A DNA stretch of 64,000 nt from Diaporthe sp. PMI_573 (taxonomy: Eukaryota > Ascomycota > Sordariomycetes > Diaporthales > Diaporthaceae), in assembly GCA_021399435.1 (NCBI GenBank), contig JAJTUP010000002.1, positions 1,178,001 to 1,242,000 of the forward strand. Reading direction: 5' to 3'. The position numbers and the translations under genes were made by a program. The notes beneath the pieces were generated by a model. That model was not told the DNA's origin, searched no databases, and saw nothing but the letters and a program-made list of their open reading frames with translations. Shown piece by piece: positions 1 through 11,782 of the stretch (position 1 is the stretch's first letter; every line of letters begins with the position of its first letter).

Positions 1-2248
1 AGAGCATGTCGCAGCGCGGTGGTGTGCAGCGTTGCAGCGTTGTGTGGTGGGGTGGTACGGCAGAACGGGGGGCCAGGAAGACGCAGTCGACGCAGGTTTT
101 GCTCGCAATTGGTGGCCAACAGCTTAAAGATAGGGCGGCTATGCAAGGTCCTTTGGGGCTTGCGTTGTCCAACGCCGAGGTCGAGGAGGGCGAACGAGGA
201 ACAGGATGGAGTCTCACAGGGCGGCCGCTCAGGAATGCAATCAACCCTGGACGCATGAAAAAAAGACCGGATGCACAGACGAACGCTTTCTTTTTCCCGC
301 CGCGAAGACTCACACTACACCACTAGTGTGTGTGCTGTGGACCGTGAAGAATGATGTCGAAACGATAGTAGGCCTCATATGAACGAACCCCAACAACCCC
401 TGCCCCGGCAAAACCTTGTTTGGTGGCGGCTTCGCCCAACCTTATGAGCATGTTAATTCTGACAAGGCGACGGCATCACAAGGATCTCAAGGGTCCTCTG
501 TCCTACACTAGTGTAGGTCCTGAGCGGGACGAAGCTATGCTTCTCTTGCCTCCGGGGCCAGGGCCTTTCTCTCTTTGTCGACGGTCCAAGAGGGCCTAGA
601 CCGTTGGGCCGGTTGTGACCTGTCGGCTGCGACCCTGTGAGGACAGCAACCATCATTCGACTATGTCCATGTTGTGTAGGTATGCTGTGTAGACTGTGTA
701 CTGTGTATGGGGGCGTATACGAGTCTTTGTCCGACGAGTGACGACACGAGCATCTTGGGGTGGGGGTCAGGCTTGTGCGATGCTGCCGTGCCGTGCCGTT
801 CTTTACATAGCACTCATCCCTCATCTCTCTCATCCCTCATCTCAGGCCCCACCCAGGTCAAGGCGCAGATGGGACAGAGGTCGCAGGGTGGAGGTGACAA
901 GGTGACATGGTGACATGGTTGATGTTGCCTCGAGAACAGACATCCACCACGCACTCAACGGCTAGCCGGAGATCAGGGGATCGGCAGCATATTTGACAAG
1001 ACAAGAGGGCCATAGCTCTACCCGTGCGCTCTTGCTGCCGCTGTTGGCTCTCGCTGTTGGCTGGTGTTGGGTATGAATGTAATGTGCATATGTATGTACC
1101 ATGTACACATGATGCATGTTGGTGTCGAGTGCGGGTCTCGTCTGTCTCCTTCCTCCCACTTCTGGCCGCCCTTTTACCCCTCGCCCATGCCCACACCAAG
1201 GGCTGCCACAGCAGGTGAGGTCGATGCAGAAGGAAGCAGCAGCAGGCAGGGAGCTAAATCCACCCCTGCCCTTGCTCGTGAACACACCACACAACAGCAA
1301 AAGAAAGAGGACCAGGACCGGCCCTTTTCTCGACCTCCAGTTCCAGCCCGGCATCGTCCATCCATTCTGCATTTTGTGCCACAACTACCTCTCATAATTA
1401 CGTGCGCACACAAAACCTGTGCGACACTTGTGCTTCCCAAGACTCTCGTGCGTAACGCCACGGGTCCGCCACGGTCGTCTACTGCGCGTACGGTACGGTT
1501 ACGGCACGAGTCGAGTCGAAGTCCCGCCCACAACAGCCCAGCGCAGGTCGACTCGGGCAGTGTTCAATATTCCATCTATCGGCATTGACCCTGTCCCCCC
1601 TGCCGTTTTGTGATCGCCAAACCTTCTTGCTGCACCAATCTCTGCCGCCCCGAGTCTCATCCAGGACGCCTGCGTTGCTGCTGGCTGGCTGATGTCGATC
1701 ACCTCCCCCAGCATATTGCCGTCGGTCAATTCCCTCGCAAGCCTTCTATTGCCTCGTCCCGGGCCCTCATTCATCCTCTCCCAGGCATATTCTCACCCTC
1801 ACCGTACCCTGCATACCCTGCATACCTACAGGACTGCATGTCCGGCTGGTGGCGTCGACGCCGAGATATCACGCCCACATCTGGCCCATCCTTTCTGAGC
1901 ATCTCTTTCCGGGCCAAGCTTGGTGCGGGCCGGCCCCCAGTCTTTTACCTCCTGGCCTACCTCTGACTTCGACCTTACTTTTACGACTCCTCCTGAACGA
2001 CCTCTTCGTCTCTTTGCACGGTATTCCGAATCGTTGGCACAGACCAAGCCAGGCCGTATGAGCCCGTGTCGTGAATTAATTAAGGTATGTACGAGAGTCC
2101 AGGCGCTCATCTGCACAATAGCCCCATCGGGTCGCACAATTAAGAATGGGCCATATGCTGACTAGATACAGCTCCTAAAAACACCCGATACCTTCTCGCC
2201 TCTGTTCTTGTGTGGAGGAATACCCATGTCGCCTTCTGTCGCATCGTC
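1..2248. other. Gene-poor left flank and 5' region of the first gene
   Basis: No reading frame here looks like a real protein. The open frames are low-complexity and lie on both strands. The stretch from about 1100 to 2200 is rich in C/T tracts, as is common in promoters and 5' leaders of filamentous fungi, so much of it probably serves the gene starting at 2249. The window begins inside this region, so an upstream gene cannot be judged. Confidence 0.5.
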
Positions 2249-5200
2249 ATGTCTCTACTTCCCATCAACCCCGCCGACTTCCCGGACGTGCCTACCAAGA
2301 AGGCACTGATAGCAATCGACTTTCAGAACGATTTCTTGGCTGGTGATGGCGCACTACCTGTCAGCCAACCGGACGGCATGATCGCCAATGTCATCAGGCT
2401 GGCCGACGCTGTCCGGAAGTCCGGCTACGGTGAGGTCGTCTGGGTCCGCAGCCAGTTCGACACAAGTCGTGCGGTTGGCGAGCAGCAGATGATGGCCGTG
2501 GACACCCCTCAGATACCAACCAGACCGGGTGGTTCCGCTGCGGCTGCAGCTGCGCGAGCGCGTTCCTCCCGCCCATCGCCCGGGCCAGCCACACCCCCCG
2601 AAGCCGATCCGGAGGCTTTCCTCAGCGAAGTGAGCGAGCAGAGCAGTAAGGCAAAACCGCAATGCGTCCGGAAAGGCACCAAAGGCGCGGAGCTTCTCCC
2701 TGAGTTGGCAGCAGCCAAGGGCCCAAGGGATTACGCCATGACCAAAACGTATTACTCGGCCTTCCAGTCCGGACAGCTCCTGCAACTGCTCAGGAGGCAC
2801 TTCGCAACCGAGCTCTACATCTGCGGCGCCTTATCCAATGTCAGTGTCTATGCAACGGCATTGGCGGCCAGTAGCTACGGATTCGATATAACCATCGTGG
2901 AGGACTGCTGTGGGTACCGCAGCGAGGCAAGACATATGAACGCGACGAGGAAACTGGCCGAGATGACCGGCTGCGAGTTCGCGACAGTCACCGATATCGT
3001 GCCCACTCTACGACCAAGACCGCAGTCAAAGTCGGACCCGAATCAGCGGGGTCGGCCGAGTGCGCCAATGCCAGGCGGTCCAGCCAACATACCACCAGAA
3101 CTGATTGCGGCGGCGATGGCAGGGAACAGGCTCGGTCCTGGCAAGGGCATTACCGTACGTCCCAAAAGCCCAGAATCCCTATCGCGATCCAATGCCCCTG
3201 AAAGCACAGGAGAAGAGGGAAAATCAGAGGATGCTGCTGCCGTCGCTGCTACCCTGCCATTGTCGCTGCCGCCAGATCTTTCTCCTGAGATGGAAAAGCT
3301 GAGACTAAACGCCAAGACCACAGATTCCACCAATGCCCCTACCCATAAAACAACCACAGCAGGTGTCGTCGAGCCTCTCGCCGCAAATGAGACACCTGAG
3401 CCTGAGCCAGCCAAGCCCCAGGCCAAGCAGGCGGTACAGCCCGTGGTGAAAAGGACAGATCCTAAGGCTGAGCGCAAGATTTTGACGCCACGCGCAAATG
3501 CGCAAGGAAGGGAAAAGGGATCTTTACCTGGCCAGACAAAGCCGACAATAGGAGCACCTCGAAATGAGTCACCCAGTGACGAAGCGAAGCCAGAACAAGG
3601 CGCCCAAGAGGAAGCCAGCTCAAAAACCAGCAAGAACCCCATTGCCAGCGCGGAACAAGCCATGAAACAATTCTTCGCCCCCAAAACATCAGAAACCGTA
3701 CCGGCAAAACCGAAACCCATCAGGATGGACAAGGCAGAATTCGTCCCTTCTGAAAAGCTACTGACGGCCGAGACGCCTGATAAGCAGAAGACAGGCTCTT
3801 ATCCTGCTGGGAACGATGACGAGAAATCCAACACTCCGCCAGATGCTACAATAGCCAGAGACCCAGGAGACCGCAAGACAGGGCCGGAGCACAGTAACGA
3901 TGCACCAACCGAGATCGAAAACCTTTGCGAAGGCGACACATCAATCATTCACTCCTTCCTGGCAGGCTCGCTCATCTCCGGTCTCTTCGAGCGACTCTGT
4001 TCCGAAGTCCACTTCCAGAAGATGATGCATCAAGGCGGCGAGGTGCCACGCTTCGTCGCCGTGCAGGGCGAACTACTGGAAGACGGCACACAGCCCATCT
4101 ACCGACACCCCAGCGACGAGACGCCTCTTTGCGTACCATTCACACCAGCCGTTGAAACTATAAGGACACAGGTAGAGGCCAAAGTTGGCCACAAGGTTAA
4201 CCATGTGTTGATTCAATGTTACCGAAGCGGAAATGACTATATTAGTGAGCATAGTGACAAGACCCTGGATGTCGTTGCAGGCTCTTATATAGCGAATGTG
4301 AGCTTGGGGGCGGAGAGGACTATGGCTTTTAGGACGAAGAGGGATGCTTCGGCCGAGAAGGAAAATCCTGCCAAGGATATCAAGGAAGGCTCTCCGCCAC
4401 CAGCTGTCGGAGAAGAGCCATCGCCATCGCCATCCAAGCGACAGACCATACGCTGCCGTATGCCACACAACTCGCTGGTCCGAATGGGCCTTGCCACCAA
4501 CAACAAGTGGCTGCACGGTATTCGACCCGACAAGCGGCCCACGTCACAGAAAATTGACGCAGAACTTGCCTTTGGCGGATACCGCATCAGTCTGACCTTC
4601 CGCCACATCGGTACATTTCTCTCTCCTACGGAAAATGACGACGAACCGGTTATCTGGGGCCAAGGTGCAGTGTCGAAAACCCGAGACGGAGCCAGACCTG
4701 TCATCAATGGGCAGACGCCAGAGGCCGTGACCCTCCTGAAAGCTTTTGGAAAGGAGAACCACTCGAGTGAATTCGACTGGGCGGAGACATATGGCGGCGG
4801 CTTCGATGTCCTCCACATGAAGGCTGCACCACGTTATTTCGGCTGTGGCGACACGATGGTGGACGGGCGCGTCAAGATCATGTTAGCCGAGCTAGGGGTC
4901 AACTACGCGCACGGCTCCATCGGCACCGGCAAGGGGAATAAGCCCCATCACGGCGATGCAACAGATGTCGTCCCGGTCAAATTTGTCCTCGATGACGCTG
5001 ACCGGACTACCATCACTGGCGACGTTGCCATCATGCTCTTCCTAGACGCGCGATACCCCAAGAAGAAGGGTAGCGAGGCCCATATGGCCAGGGTCTTCAC
5101 ACGCTTCCAAGCCGCGATCGCCCTGGGCCAGAAGTGGAAAGCCCTCACCCTGGGTGCCCTCGCCCGCGACATCCCCAACGAGGAGAAGGTCAACCTCATC

Positions 5201-5650
5201 TCTGATTTTGCGAGCGCGAACTACGTCCAATTCAACGACTGGATGGCTGAGAACCTCTTTCCGCTCTGGGGTGATGGGGGCGGCGACGAGCACGGCGACC
5301 TGTTCTCCGCGGGCAACAGCGCCGGGCAGCAGCCGCAGCCCACTATCGCCGACTACGCCCTGTGGCCCGTCTTGTACGACATCACCGAGACATGGAGGGA
5401 GGCGGACGCCCGATTCGAGCAGTCGTATGCCCAGCGCGCGCGGTACACTGCCCTCGAGAAGTACTGGGTGGACTTTGCGGGGCGCAAGAGCGTCGTGGAG
5501 GTCTTTGGCCGGGATGTCGCGTGGCTCTACGCGCCCGCCTCAACTCCTACTTCGGAGAAGGGACAACAGGGTGAAAAGCAGAGTAGCAAAGGCGTGGAAG
5601 AGGACGAGGAGAAAACTGGAGTGGAAAATGATGAGCCGAGGAAAAAGTAG
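2249..5650 (+). CDS. Three-domain protein: isochorismatase-like hydrolase, AlkB-like 2OG-Fe(II) dioxygenase, GST-like C-terminus
   Basis: Single exon, 1133 residues from the ATG at 2249; an in-frame ATG 13 codons upstream gives an unlikely leader, while MSLLPINPADF begins the domain directly. Residues about 10-255 form an isochorismatase-like (cysteine hydrolase) fold with all three triad elements visible: Asp in AIDFQNDF, Lys in MTKTYYSAF, Cys in LYICGALSN. A Pro/Lys/Ser-rich, probably disordered linker follows to about residue 555. The middle part is AlkB-like: iron ligands H668 and D670 in ISEHSD, the distal His in WLHGIRPD, and an RxxxxxR element in YRISLTFRH for 2-oxoglutarate and substrate. 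The last ~280 residues resemble a glutathione transferase, with an N-terminal thioredoxin-like strand pattern and a helical C-domain containing TIADYALWPVLYD. The likely role is oxidative nucleic-acid demethylation, coupled in an unknown way to the hydrolase and GST modules. The domain calls are firm; the biological role is inferred. Confidence 0.85.
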   Translation: MSLLPINPADFPDVPTKKALIAIDFQNDFLAGDGALPVSQPDGMIANVIRLADAVRKSGYGEVVWVRSQFDTSRAVGEQQMMAVDTPQIPTRPGGSAAAAAARARSSRPSPGPATPPEADPEAFLSEVSEQSSKAKPQCVRKGTKGAELLPELAAAKGPRDYAMTKTYYSAFQSGQLLQLLRRHFATELYICGALSNVSVYATALAASSYGFDITIVEDCCGYRSEARHMNATRKLAEMTGCEFATVTDIVPTLRPRPQSKSDPNQRGRPSAPMPGGPANIPPELIAAAMAGNRLGPGKGITVRPKSPESLSRSNAPESTGEEGKSEDAAAVAATLPLSLPPDLSPEMEKLRLNAKTTDSTNAPTHKTTTAGVVEPLAANETPEPEPAKPQAKQAVQPVVKRTDPKAERKILTPRANAQGREKGSLPGQTKPTIGAPRNESPSDEAKPEQGAQEEASSKTSKNPIASAEQAMKQFFAPKTSETVPAKPKPIRMDKAEFVPSEKLLTAETPDKQKTGSYPAGNDDEKSNTPPDATIARDPGDRKTGPEHSNDAPTEIENLCEGDTSIIHSFLAGSLISGLFERLCSEVHFQKMMHQGGEVPRFVAVQGELLEDGTQPIYRHPSDETPLCVPFTPAVETIRTQVEAKVGHKVNHVLIQCYRSGNDYISEHSDKTLDVVAGSYIANVSLGAERTMAFRTKRDASAEKENPAKDIKEGSPPPAVGEEPSPSPSKRQTIRCRMPHNSLVRMGLATNNKWLHGIRPDKRPTSQKIDAELAFGGYRISLTFRHIGTFLSPTENDDEPVIWGQGAVSKTRDGARPVINGQTPEAVTLLKAFGKENHSSEFDWAETYGGGFDVLHMKAAPRYFGCGDTMVDGRVKIMLAELGVNYAHGSIGTGKGNKPHHGDATDVVPVKFVLDDADRTTITGDVAIMLFLDARYPKKKGSEAHMARVFTRFQAAIALGQKWKALTLGALARDIPNEEKVNLISDFASANYVQFNDWMAENLFPLWGDGGGDEHGDLFSAGNSAGQQPQPTIADYALWPVLYDITETWREADARFEQSYAQRARYTALEKYWVDFAGRKSVVEVFGRDVAWLYAPASTPTSEKGQQGEKQSSKGVEEDEEKTGVENDEPRKK

Positions 5651-6122
5651 GGGAATGACTATAAGTAAAAAAAAAAAAAAACCCTGTTGCGGGGATCTCG
5701 AGTTGGATGTTGTACACAGTTATTCAGGAATATACAGATGCGGAAGGATCTTGGAGTAGAGAGTGGAATGATCGCGAGCATAGCGCTGGTTAGAGAGACA
5801 GTGCGACACTCACTTGGCATATGGCACAAGCTGCTACTGCTACCTTTGATCCAATACATGCGTTACCAGGAGCTATATTTTATGCCGATGCTGGGTGGAA
5901 CAAATGCCTGATGATTACACGAAGACCTCCCCGTCTCCGCTCAAAACGCCCGAAACGCTCTATGTGAGAGTGACCGTTGAAGAATTCCCTCCCTTTTCCC
6001 TTCCCAGCGTCAAGAGGTTGAACTACTACACCACCGACTATTCCCAAAGCTTTCGCCGAGCCCCCTGTTGAGCTCGTCCACTATCCAGTAATACATCCCC
6101 TCGTCCCAGCGGGACACACACC
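5651..6122. other. Tail-to-tail intergenic region
   Basis: This is the 3' flank shared by the three-domain gene (plus) and SHMT (minus). It contains a 15-base A run at 5667-5681 soon after the stop codon at 5650. No gene is seen. Confidence 0.6.
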
Positions 6123-7944
6123 TCACGACCTCACGTCCCAGGGGAGAGGGTACGTCCCGACCCAGGCGGCCACCTCGCTCTTGAGCTGGACGATCTCGGG
6201 CTCGTCCTCGCCGTCGCCGAGGTAGTCCTGGAAGACCTTCATCCTGCCGGGCAGCTTGATGCTCTTCTCCTCTGCGTTCTTTCGCGCCGCCTTGTTGACG
6301 CGGCTCGCGATCGTGACGGCCCGGTCGACAATGTCCGCGACGCGCGAGAAGTCGTCCTCGCTGAAACCCCGTGTCGTCATGGCCGGGGTTCCCATGCGCA
6401 GGCCGCCGGGCGAGAGCGCCGACTTGTCGCCGGGGACGGTGTTCTTGTTGGCCGCGACGCCCACGAGCTCGAGCACGCGCTCCACGCGCCCGCCGTCGAT
6501 GCCCTGAGGCTTCAGGTCCACCAGCACCAGGTGGTTGTCCGTGCCGCCGCTCACCAGCGTGTAGCCCAGCCCGCCCTTGCTCTTGTCGCCTCCCAGCCTC
6601 TTGGCGAGGGCCTTGGAGTTGGTGAGGACCTGCTCCTGGTACCCGCGGAACTCTGCCGACTGCGCCTGCTTGAGCGCGACGGACAGCGCGGCGATGGTGT
6701 GGTTGTGGGGCCCGCCCTGGTGTCCCGGGAAGACGGACGAGTTGATCGGGCCCTCGAGGTTGTACATCTCGTCCTCCTTTGTCTTGGGGTTCTGTCGGCG
6801 GACCCCCTTTCGGTAGAAGATCATTGCGCCGCGGGGTCCTCGGAGGGACTTGTGCGTGGTGGTGGTGACGATATCGGCGAAGGAGAAGGGGCTGGGAAGC
6901 ACCTTTGCGGCCACGAGGCCGGAAATGTGGGCCATGTCGGCGAGGAGGTAAGCGTTGCTCTTCTCGGCGATCTCCTTCATGCGTGCGTAGTCGATCAGGC
7001 GGCTGTAGGCACTTGTGCCCGCAATGAGGATCTTGGGGCGGTAGAGCATCGCCAGCTCTTCCATTTGTGTGTAGTTAATGTAACCCGTTGACTCATCGAG
7101 ACGGTAGGGCAGTGTTTCGAAATATTTTGAGATCATGGAGATTTTCTTGGTCGGTGTTTGGTAACCGTGCGAGAGATGACCGCCGTGAGGGAGATCGAGG
7201 CCCATGAGGCGGTCGTGAGTGTCCATGAGGGCTGAATAGACATAAAGATTGGCGGGCGCGCCGGAGAGGGCTTCGCGAGACAGTCAGCACCAACGCAATT
7301 CAAGGGGACCTCGAGCATGGCGGATGAATACGAACATTGTACATTGACTCCCCACTGGTTTGGGTCCAGACCAAAGGTCTCGAGTGCTCTCTGTTGGCAT
7401 AATCTCTCGGACTGGTCGATAAACTCGTTGCCGCCATAATACCTAGCTCCAGGATATCCTTCGGAGTACTTGTCTGTGACCCATCTGTCAGCTATATTTC
7501 TCGCCTCGCTCACTGCACAACGGGCGCCCGTACTCTGCATAGGACTCCCTAAGGCATCCAGAACAGCCTGAGACGTGAAGTTCTCGGAGGGAATGAGGTT
7601 GATAAAGTGCTTTTGTCTCTTCTTCTCCTGTTCGCGCCCGACGCAGTTAGCCTCCTGGTCCACCCCATCCCCGGTGAGGGAGTACTTGCATTTTCTATGA
7701 TCTCATACATGGCCGGGTCGGCCTCCTTCAGATGGGAGGCCAGCAACTGTTGTTCAGCGACCTTGTCAGCAGGGGCAGACTCTGGGGCGACAGGAGTTGA
7801 TCCTTCGCGCACTTTCTGCTGGCTCTCGACATTCAGCGACGACACGCATCGTCTGAACGGCGCGCCACTGTGTTGAAGGTATGATGACCGTCTTGGCACA
7901 GATCGGAGAAGGCGCGATGCGCCGCGGAAGATGGGAGTCGACAT
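6123..7944 (-). CDS. SHM1: Serine hydroxymethyltransferase, mitochondrial
   Basis: PLP enzyme that interconverts serine + THF and glycine + 5,10-methylene-THF, feeding one-carbon metabolism. Four exons on the minus strand: 7944-7690, 7627-7534, 7473-7336, 7270-6123; 544 residues. The N-terminus ([19 protein letters not shown]...) is Arg/Ser-rich without acidic residues, a mitochondrial presequence. Joined exons give the family signatures [50 protein letters not shown] and the PLP-lysine motif [13 protein letters not shown] (K303). Splicing was fixed by family continuity: exon 2 to 3 restores [11 protein letters not shown], exon 3 to 4 restores [16 protein letters not shown]. Intron 1 (7689-7628) begins GCAAGT, not GT; only this GC-AG junction keeps IIENEKKRQ in frame. 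The other introns are GT-AG with GCTGAC-type branch sites. No operon-like link to neighbours is seen. Confidence 0.95.
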
Positions 7945-10719
7945 TGTGATTGGGAAAGTCGCTCTACCACTTTGCAAGCAAGCCTAACGACAGCGATATG
8001 GAACACCACTGACGAGTTAGCTGTGCTGTCTTCTCCTTGTCTGAGGCTGCCAATTGAAGCTCCTGGAAGAACGGGAACCTCACCAGAAGCTCATAGGGTC
8101 ATTGTGGGAGGCCCGGAGGGAGGGCAGGTTTCTCGGAGGGCGCGAGGGGACGGGCTTATCAACCCGGTCCGGCGAGGTTAATGTGGATGACAAGAAGGGC
8201 ACCGAAGTCGGTGATGGGCTGACACGGACAAAGGATGTTATCGTGATTCGTGACTCCAGGAAACCCATCAACCATCCGGGTCAACCCAGCACCAAACCCC
8301 GCCCCTCGGCACCCGCTGTGCTGCACCACAGAGGACCTAGCTCCACACTGAGTGAGGCCCCCGATCCCTGCCCACCCCAGGCCTACGGCGCACGGGCCAG
8401 ATCAACAAGTCCTTCTCGGCAGGGGCCATCACTTACAAGTTACAACATGGAATCTCCCTTCTGATAAATCACTCATAACACTGCCCTTGTTCTCCCCAGG
8501 TTGGTCCGAACATTAGAGTTGGTTATAAAATGGCAGATTCCAAAACTCGTGTAGTTTAGAATAGAAAAGAAGCATTCTTCGGACAGTTTCCAAACATTCA
8601 TTCCCTCTTCAGGAACTCTCTTCCATCTGCTTAGTATTACCCATTTCCCAGGCCTAGACAATCACAAAGTTGCAACACGGAGTGTGATATATCCGGCGAC
8701 TTTGGAGACAGGACGGAACGACTGACTTTTTGACAACGCCGAGCCTGGGATCGGAACACATGCAAGCAACACAGCAAACTGCTCCTCGGGCAGGTGGCAG
8801 TGTAACTCATCGACTTGGGATTATGATTACCTTGCTTCTCTTGTCAAATGCCTATTTGACTGCAGGTTTATATCAACGGCCCGCAGGACTCAGGGTATTC
8901 TGCTCGCCACACATTTTTTGTCTATCTTCATGGACTGCTCCGCGCGTGTATGCGATCCCCACAGGCCTATCGTGCCAGAAGAGAATTCCGCCAAGTTTTA
9001 AGATCGAATATGAGGACAAAAGGGAAGAGGGCGGCGTGCTTGCCTGGGTCATGCTGACATGGGTCCTACGTAAAAAGTTCGCAATAAGCAACACATCTTC
9101 TAACGGTGGACATCCCCACCGACGGATGCACCTCCCGCGCCGGCAGACAAGCCGATGGGGTGCCCGCCTCCTGGACGAGCTCGACCGGGAGCCTACCGAG
9201 AAAGCAACGGAAAGGCCGACTACATCGATACACAGGACGGGACTATTTCTAGCAGAAGCACTGTCAACACTAGTCGCCAGCCTCGACGAGAACGAAGCCA
9301 CCGGGGGTTGGTTCTTGGGACGGCGTCCAAGCGGATATCGGGGGTTACTGGACGCAAGCAGGATCCCGATGTGCATCCTGTCCCCCGATGGCCACCGGCA
9401 CCGGTCGCTCCTCCCGGCCGAGTCGCTCATTGGGACAGTGTCCTCGTTCATGAAGTGGCCGCGCATGTGTATGACAAAATCATCAGAGACCACCACGTGG
9501 AATCGCCTTCTCGTGCATTAAGCAACCGGGAGTGGGGTTGAGTTGATGCTTCGCCGCTACCGATTTGCTAATTGATCCACTACAGGCACTGGCTATTCAA
9601 GAAGATGTGGCCGCTTTTGCGCCGAGAATGGTCGGGGGCAGTGGAGCGTCGAGGCGGGACGGATTAACAGCAGCTCCGCCAGCCGAGTTCCACTCCACCG
9701 GCCATTGGGTATAAATTAGCTCCTCTAGGTGTCGCGGGCTTTGCCCGCCCCTCTTGAGGTTTGAGAATCAACAACTAAAGTGGGAAGGATGAGTCGCTTA
9801 GATTGCACATCTGGTTTTCCGCCTCGGCGGGAGCATGCTGAAATGTCTCTGGCGGCACCTCACCACCTTGACAAGAGACAATATGAAGCCTCTGACCCAT
9901 CGTCTTAGTTGTATCGGCCCTGCGATGGCGGCCTTCTTATCCTATCTTTGCCCTCACAAATGACTCGTCTATCTTCGGACACTATACCCTGCTTTTCTGA
10001 TTGATAGTCTCCCAGATCAAGTAATAGAATATGTAATGATGTGTCTGGGGATTCTGGCTGTTGGGCTCGTCTTGGGTCGAAGCTGCAGTGAGCTACCCGG
10101 CCGGACACGCTTGTCCTCTGCTGGTGGCTTGCTGCTCCGCAAGAGATTGTGTGCTTGGACGGGTGGACGACGAGACTAAGCATACAAAAGTTGAGAGCAT
10201 GTTGCCGTTGGCGCATTGACGCCATCGAATTACGATGGCGACGTCTTGAGGCAGAGAGCAGATAATGGCTGTTCGAAGAATTCTTTGTAACGCGCAGAAT
10301 ACAGCGGCAACGTCGCACAGTTGTCCCCCATGTTGTGATCAAGGGCAAATAGTGCTTTGCAAGCTGCGCTGCATTGTAGGACGATGTCCCGACTGTCTGC
10401 CTATCTATCAGGGTAGTCGTGCAATGTAAGGCTAGCGAGATCACGTTGTGGGCTGGGAGAATTGCAGAGTGTTTCATAAACAAGGAAACCATCCGTGAAA
10501 TTTGTTCGCAGCTCATTGATCCCGTTTTCAATGCCGTAAAAACTTGCCAGAAACCCCCGTCAAGAGACAGCACTTCTCTAGAAGACCTTGTAGGATTTAG
10601 AGAAATATGTACTGAGCAGCGACCCAACCGATTACTCCGAATGCAGGATCCCTTTCCGAAGACAGCTTCTTTCAGCAAGGAAGTAGAGGAATGTTTCGTC
10701 AGTTGCCGTCTTGATGCAC
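7945..10719. other. Intergenic region without a convincing gene
   Basis: The gap of about 2.8 kb lies upstream of SHMT and downstream of eL19. Open frames of 263 codons (8730-9521, plus) and 257 codons (9905-10678, minus) occur, but they overlap frames on the opposite strand, show no recognisable domain and have biased, low-information composition. I treat them as chance. The part just above 7945 should hold the SHMT promoter. Confidence 0.5.
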
Positions 10720-11782
10720 TTATTTCTCCTCCTCCAGACCCTCCATCAGGGCGTTCCGCTTCGCCGTCTGTCGCTCGACCTTGCGCTCGCGGGCGGCCTT
10801 GGTCTTCGCACGCTTGGCGTCCATCTCCTCCTTGAGCTGCCTCTCACGGGCCTTCTCGGCCTTGGCGCGGTGGATCTGGAATGGCAAGCATGTCAGTCTG
10901 TGCGTTCCCGCGTGGTCCGGGGTTTCGGGGGTGGGTTCAACGTACGTGCTCAACCAGGGCGCGCTTGTGCTTGAAGGTGTTACCCTTGGCGGCGTGGTAC
11001 AGCTCGTGGTAAAGGTGCTTGTCGATCTTGCCGCTGGCACGGTACTTGACCAAGAGGCGGCGGAGGACACGTTGGCGACGCATCCAGAGGATTTGCCTGT
11101 AGTTTGTGAGGTTAGCCCCTGGCCACCACATATCGTGCCCCTTGAGAGAATAAATCCCGTGCTCTTTCTGAAACCGAGGTACCGCTTGATTCTCCCGTGT
11201 TTCGTGCTCTCATCGATCGGGGTTGGTTTCTGGTGGGCAGACATACTGAGGCATACGGGCATCGGCAGTACCCTTCCTCTTTCCGAAACCACGGTGGCGA
11301 CCAATTCTTCGGGCGAGGTTCAGCTCACGCGCACGGGCACGCGAGTGCATGGTGACGGGCTTTCGGATGATGAGGCCATCGGCAACGAGCTTGCGGATAG
11401 ACTGGCGGGAGTTGGCGTTGGAGATCTCGTTGACCTCGTTGGGGTCGAGCCAAATCTTGCGCTCACCGCAGCCGAGGACATCGGCCGCGAGGCGCTTCTG
11501 GGTGACCAAGTTGACCCTGTGCAGCAGAAAATTGACATGTCAGCCTTCCACTCTACCTCGACGAGAGACCGATTCGAAAAGCGAGATGGGTTCGACGTGA
11601 TGTTGATGGCGTTGTTGGTCGAGGGCCGTTCTGTGACGGCGTCATCGATAGCGAGGTGCGAGTTGCTTCCCGACTGCCCGTCACAAATTGCACCCTCGAT
11701 CAAAAAACACGGCCAATGCACCCATCTCCGTCGTCCTTGAGGTCTCGAAATCGGTCGGCAGGTGGCATTCGAGCACTCACAT
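10720..11782 (-). CDS. RPL19: 60S ribosomal protein eL19 (L19)
   Basis: Structural protein of the large cytosolic ribosomal subunit. Four coding exons on the minus strand: 11782-11781 (only the bases AT), 11516-11247, 11096-10946, 10875-10720; 192 residues, close to the usual eukaryotic length. The protein begins [20 protein letters not shown] and carries the diagnostic [49 protein letters not shown] and [16 protein letters not shown], then a highly charged Lys/Arg/Glu helix at the C-terminus, all typical of eL19. The start codon is interrupted: exon 1 ends AAGAT before donor GTGAGT (11780), and exon 2 supplies the G after a CACAG acceptor. The first intron is long (264 nt), as often seen in fungal ribosomal-protein genes; the others are 150 and 70 nt. 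Confidence 0.93.

Noticed and set aside
8730..9521. 263-codon plus-strand frame (with a 207-codon frame on the other strand) as a gene
   Set aside because: No domain, overlapping frames on both strands, no plausible protein composition and no splice continuation; likely chance.
9905..10678. 257-codon minus-strand frame as a gene downstream of eL19
   Set aside because: Composition looks random (many Ser/Arg/His, no hydrophobic core) and no motif is recognised.
10781..11740. 319-codon plus-strand frame
   Set aside because: It is the antisense shadow of the eL19 exons and introns.
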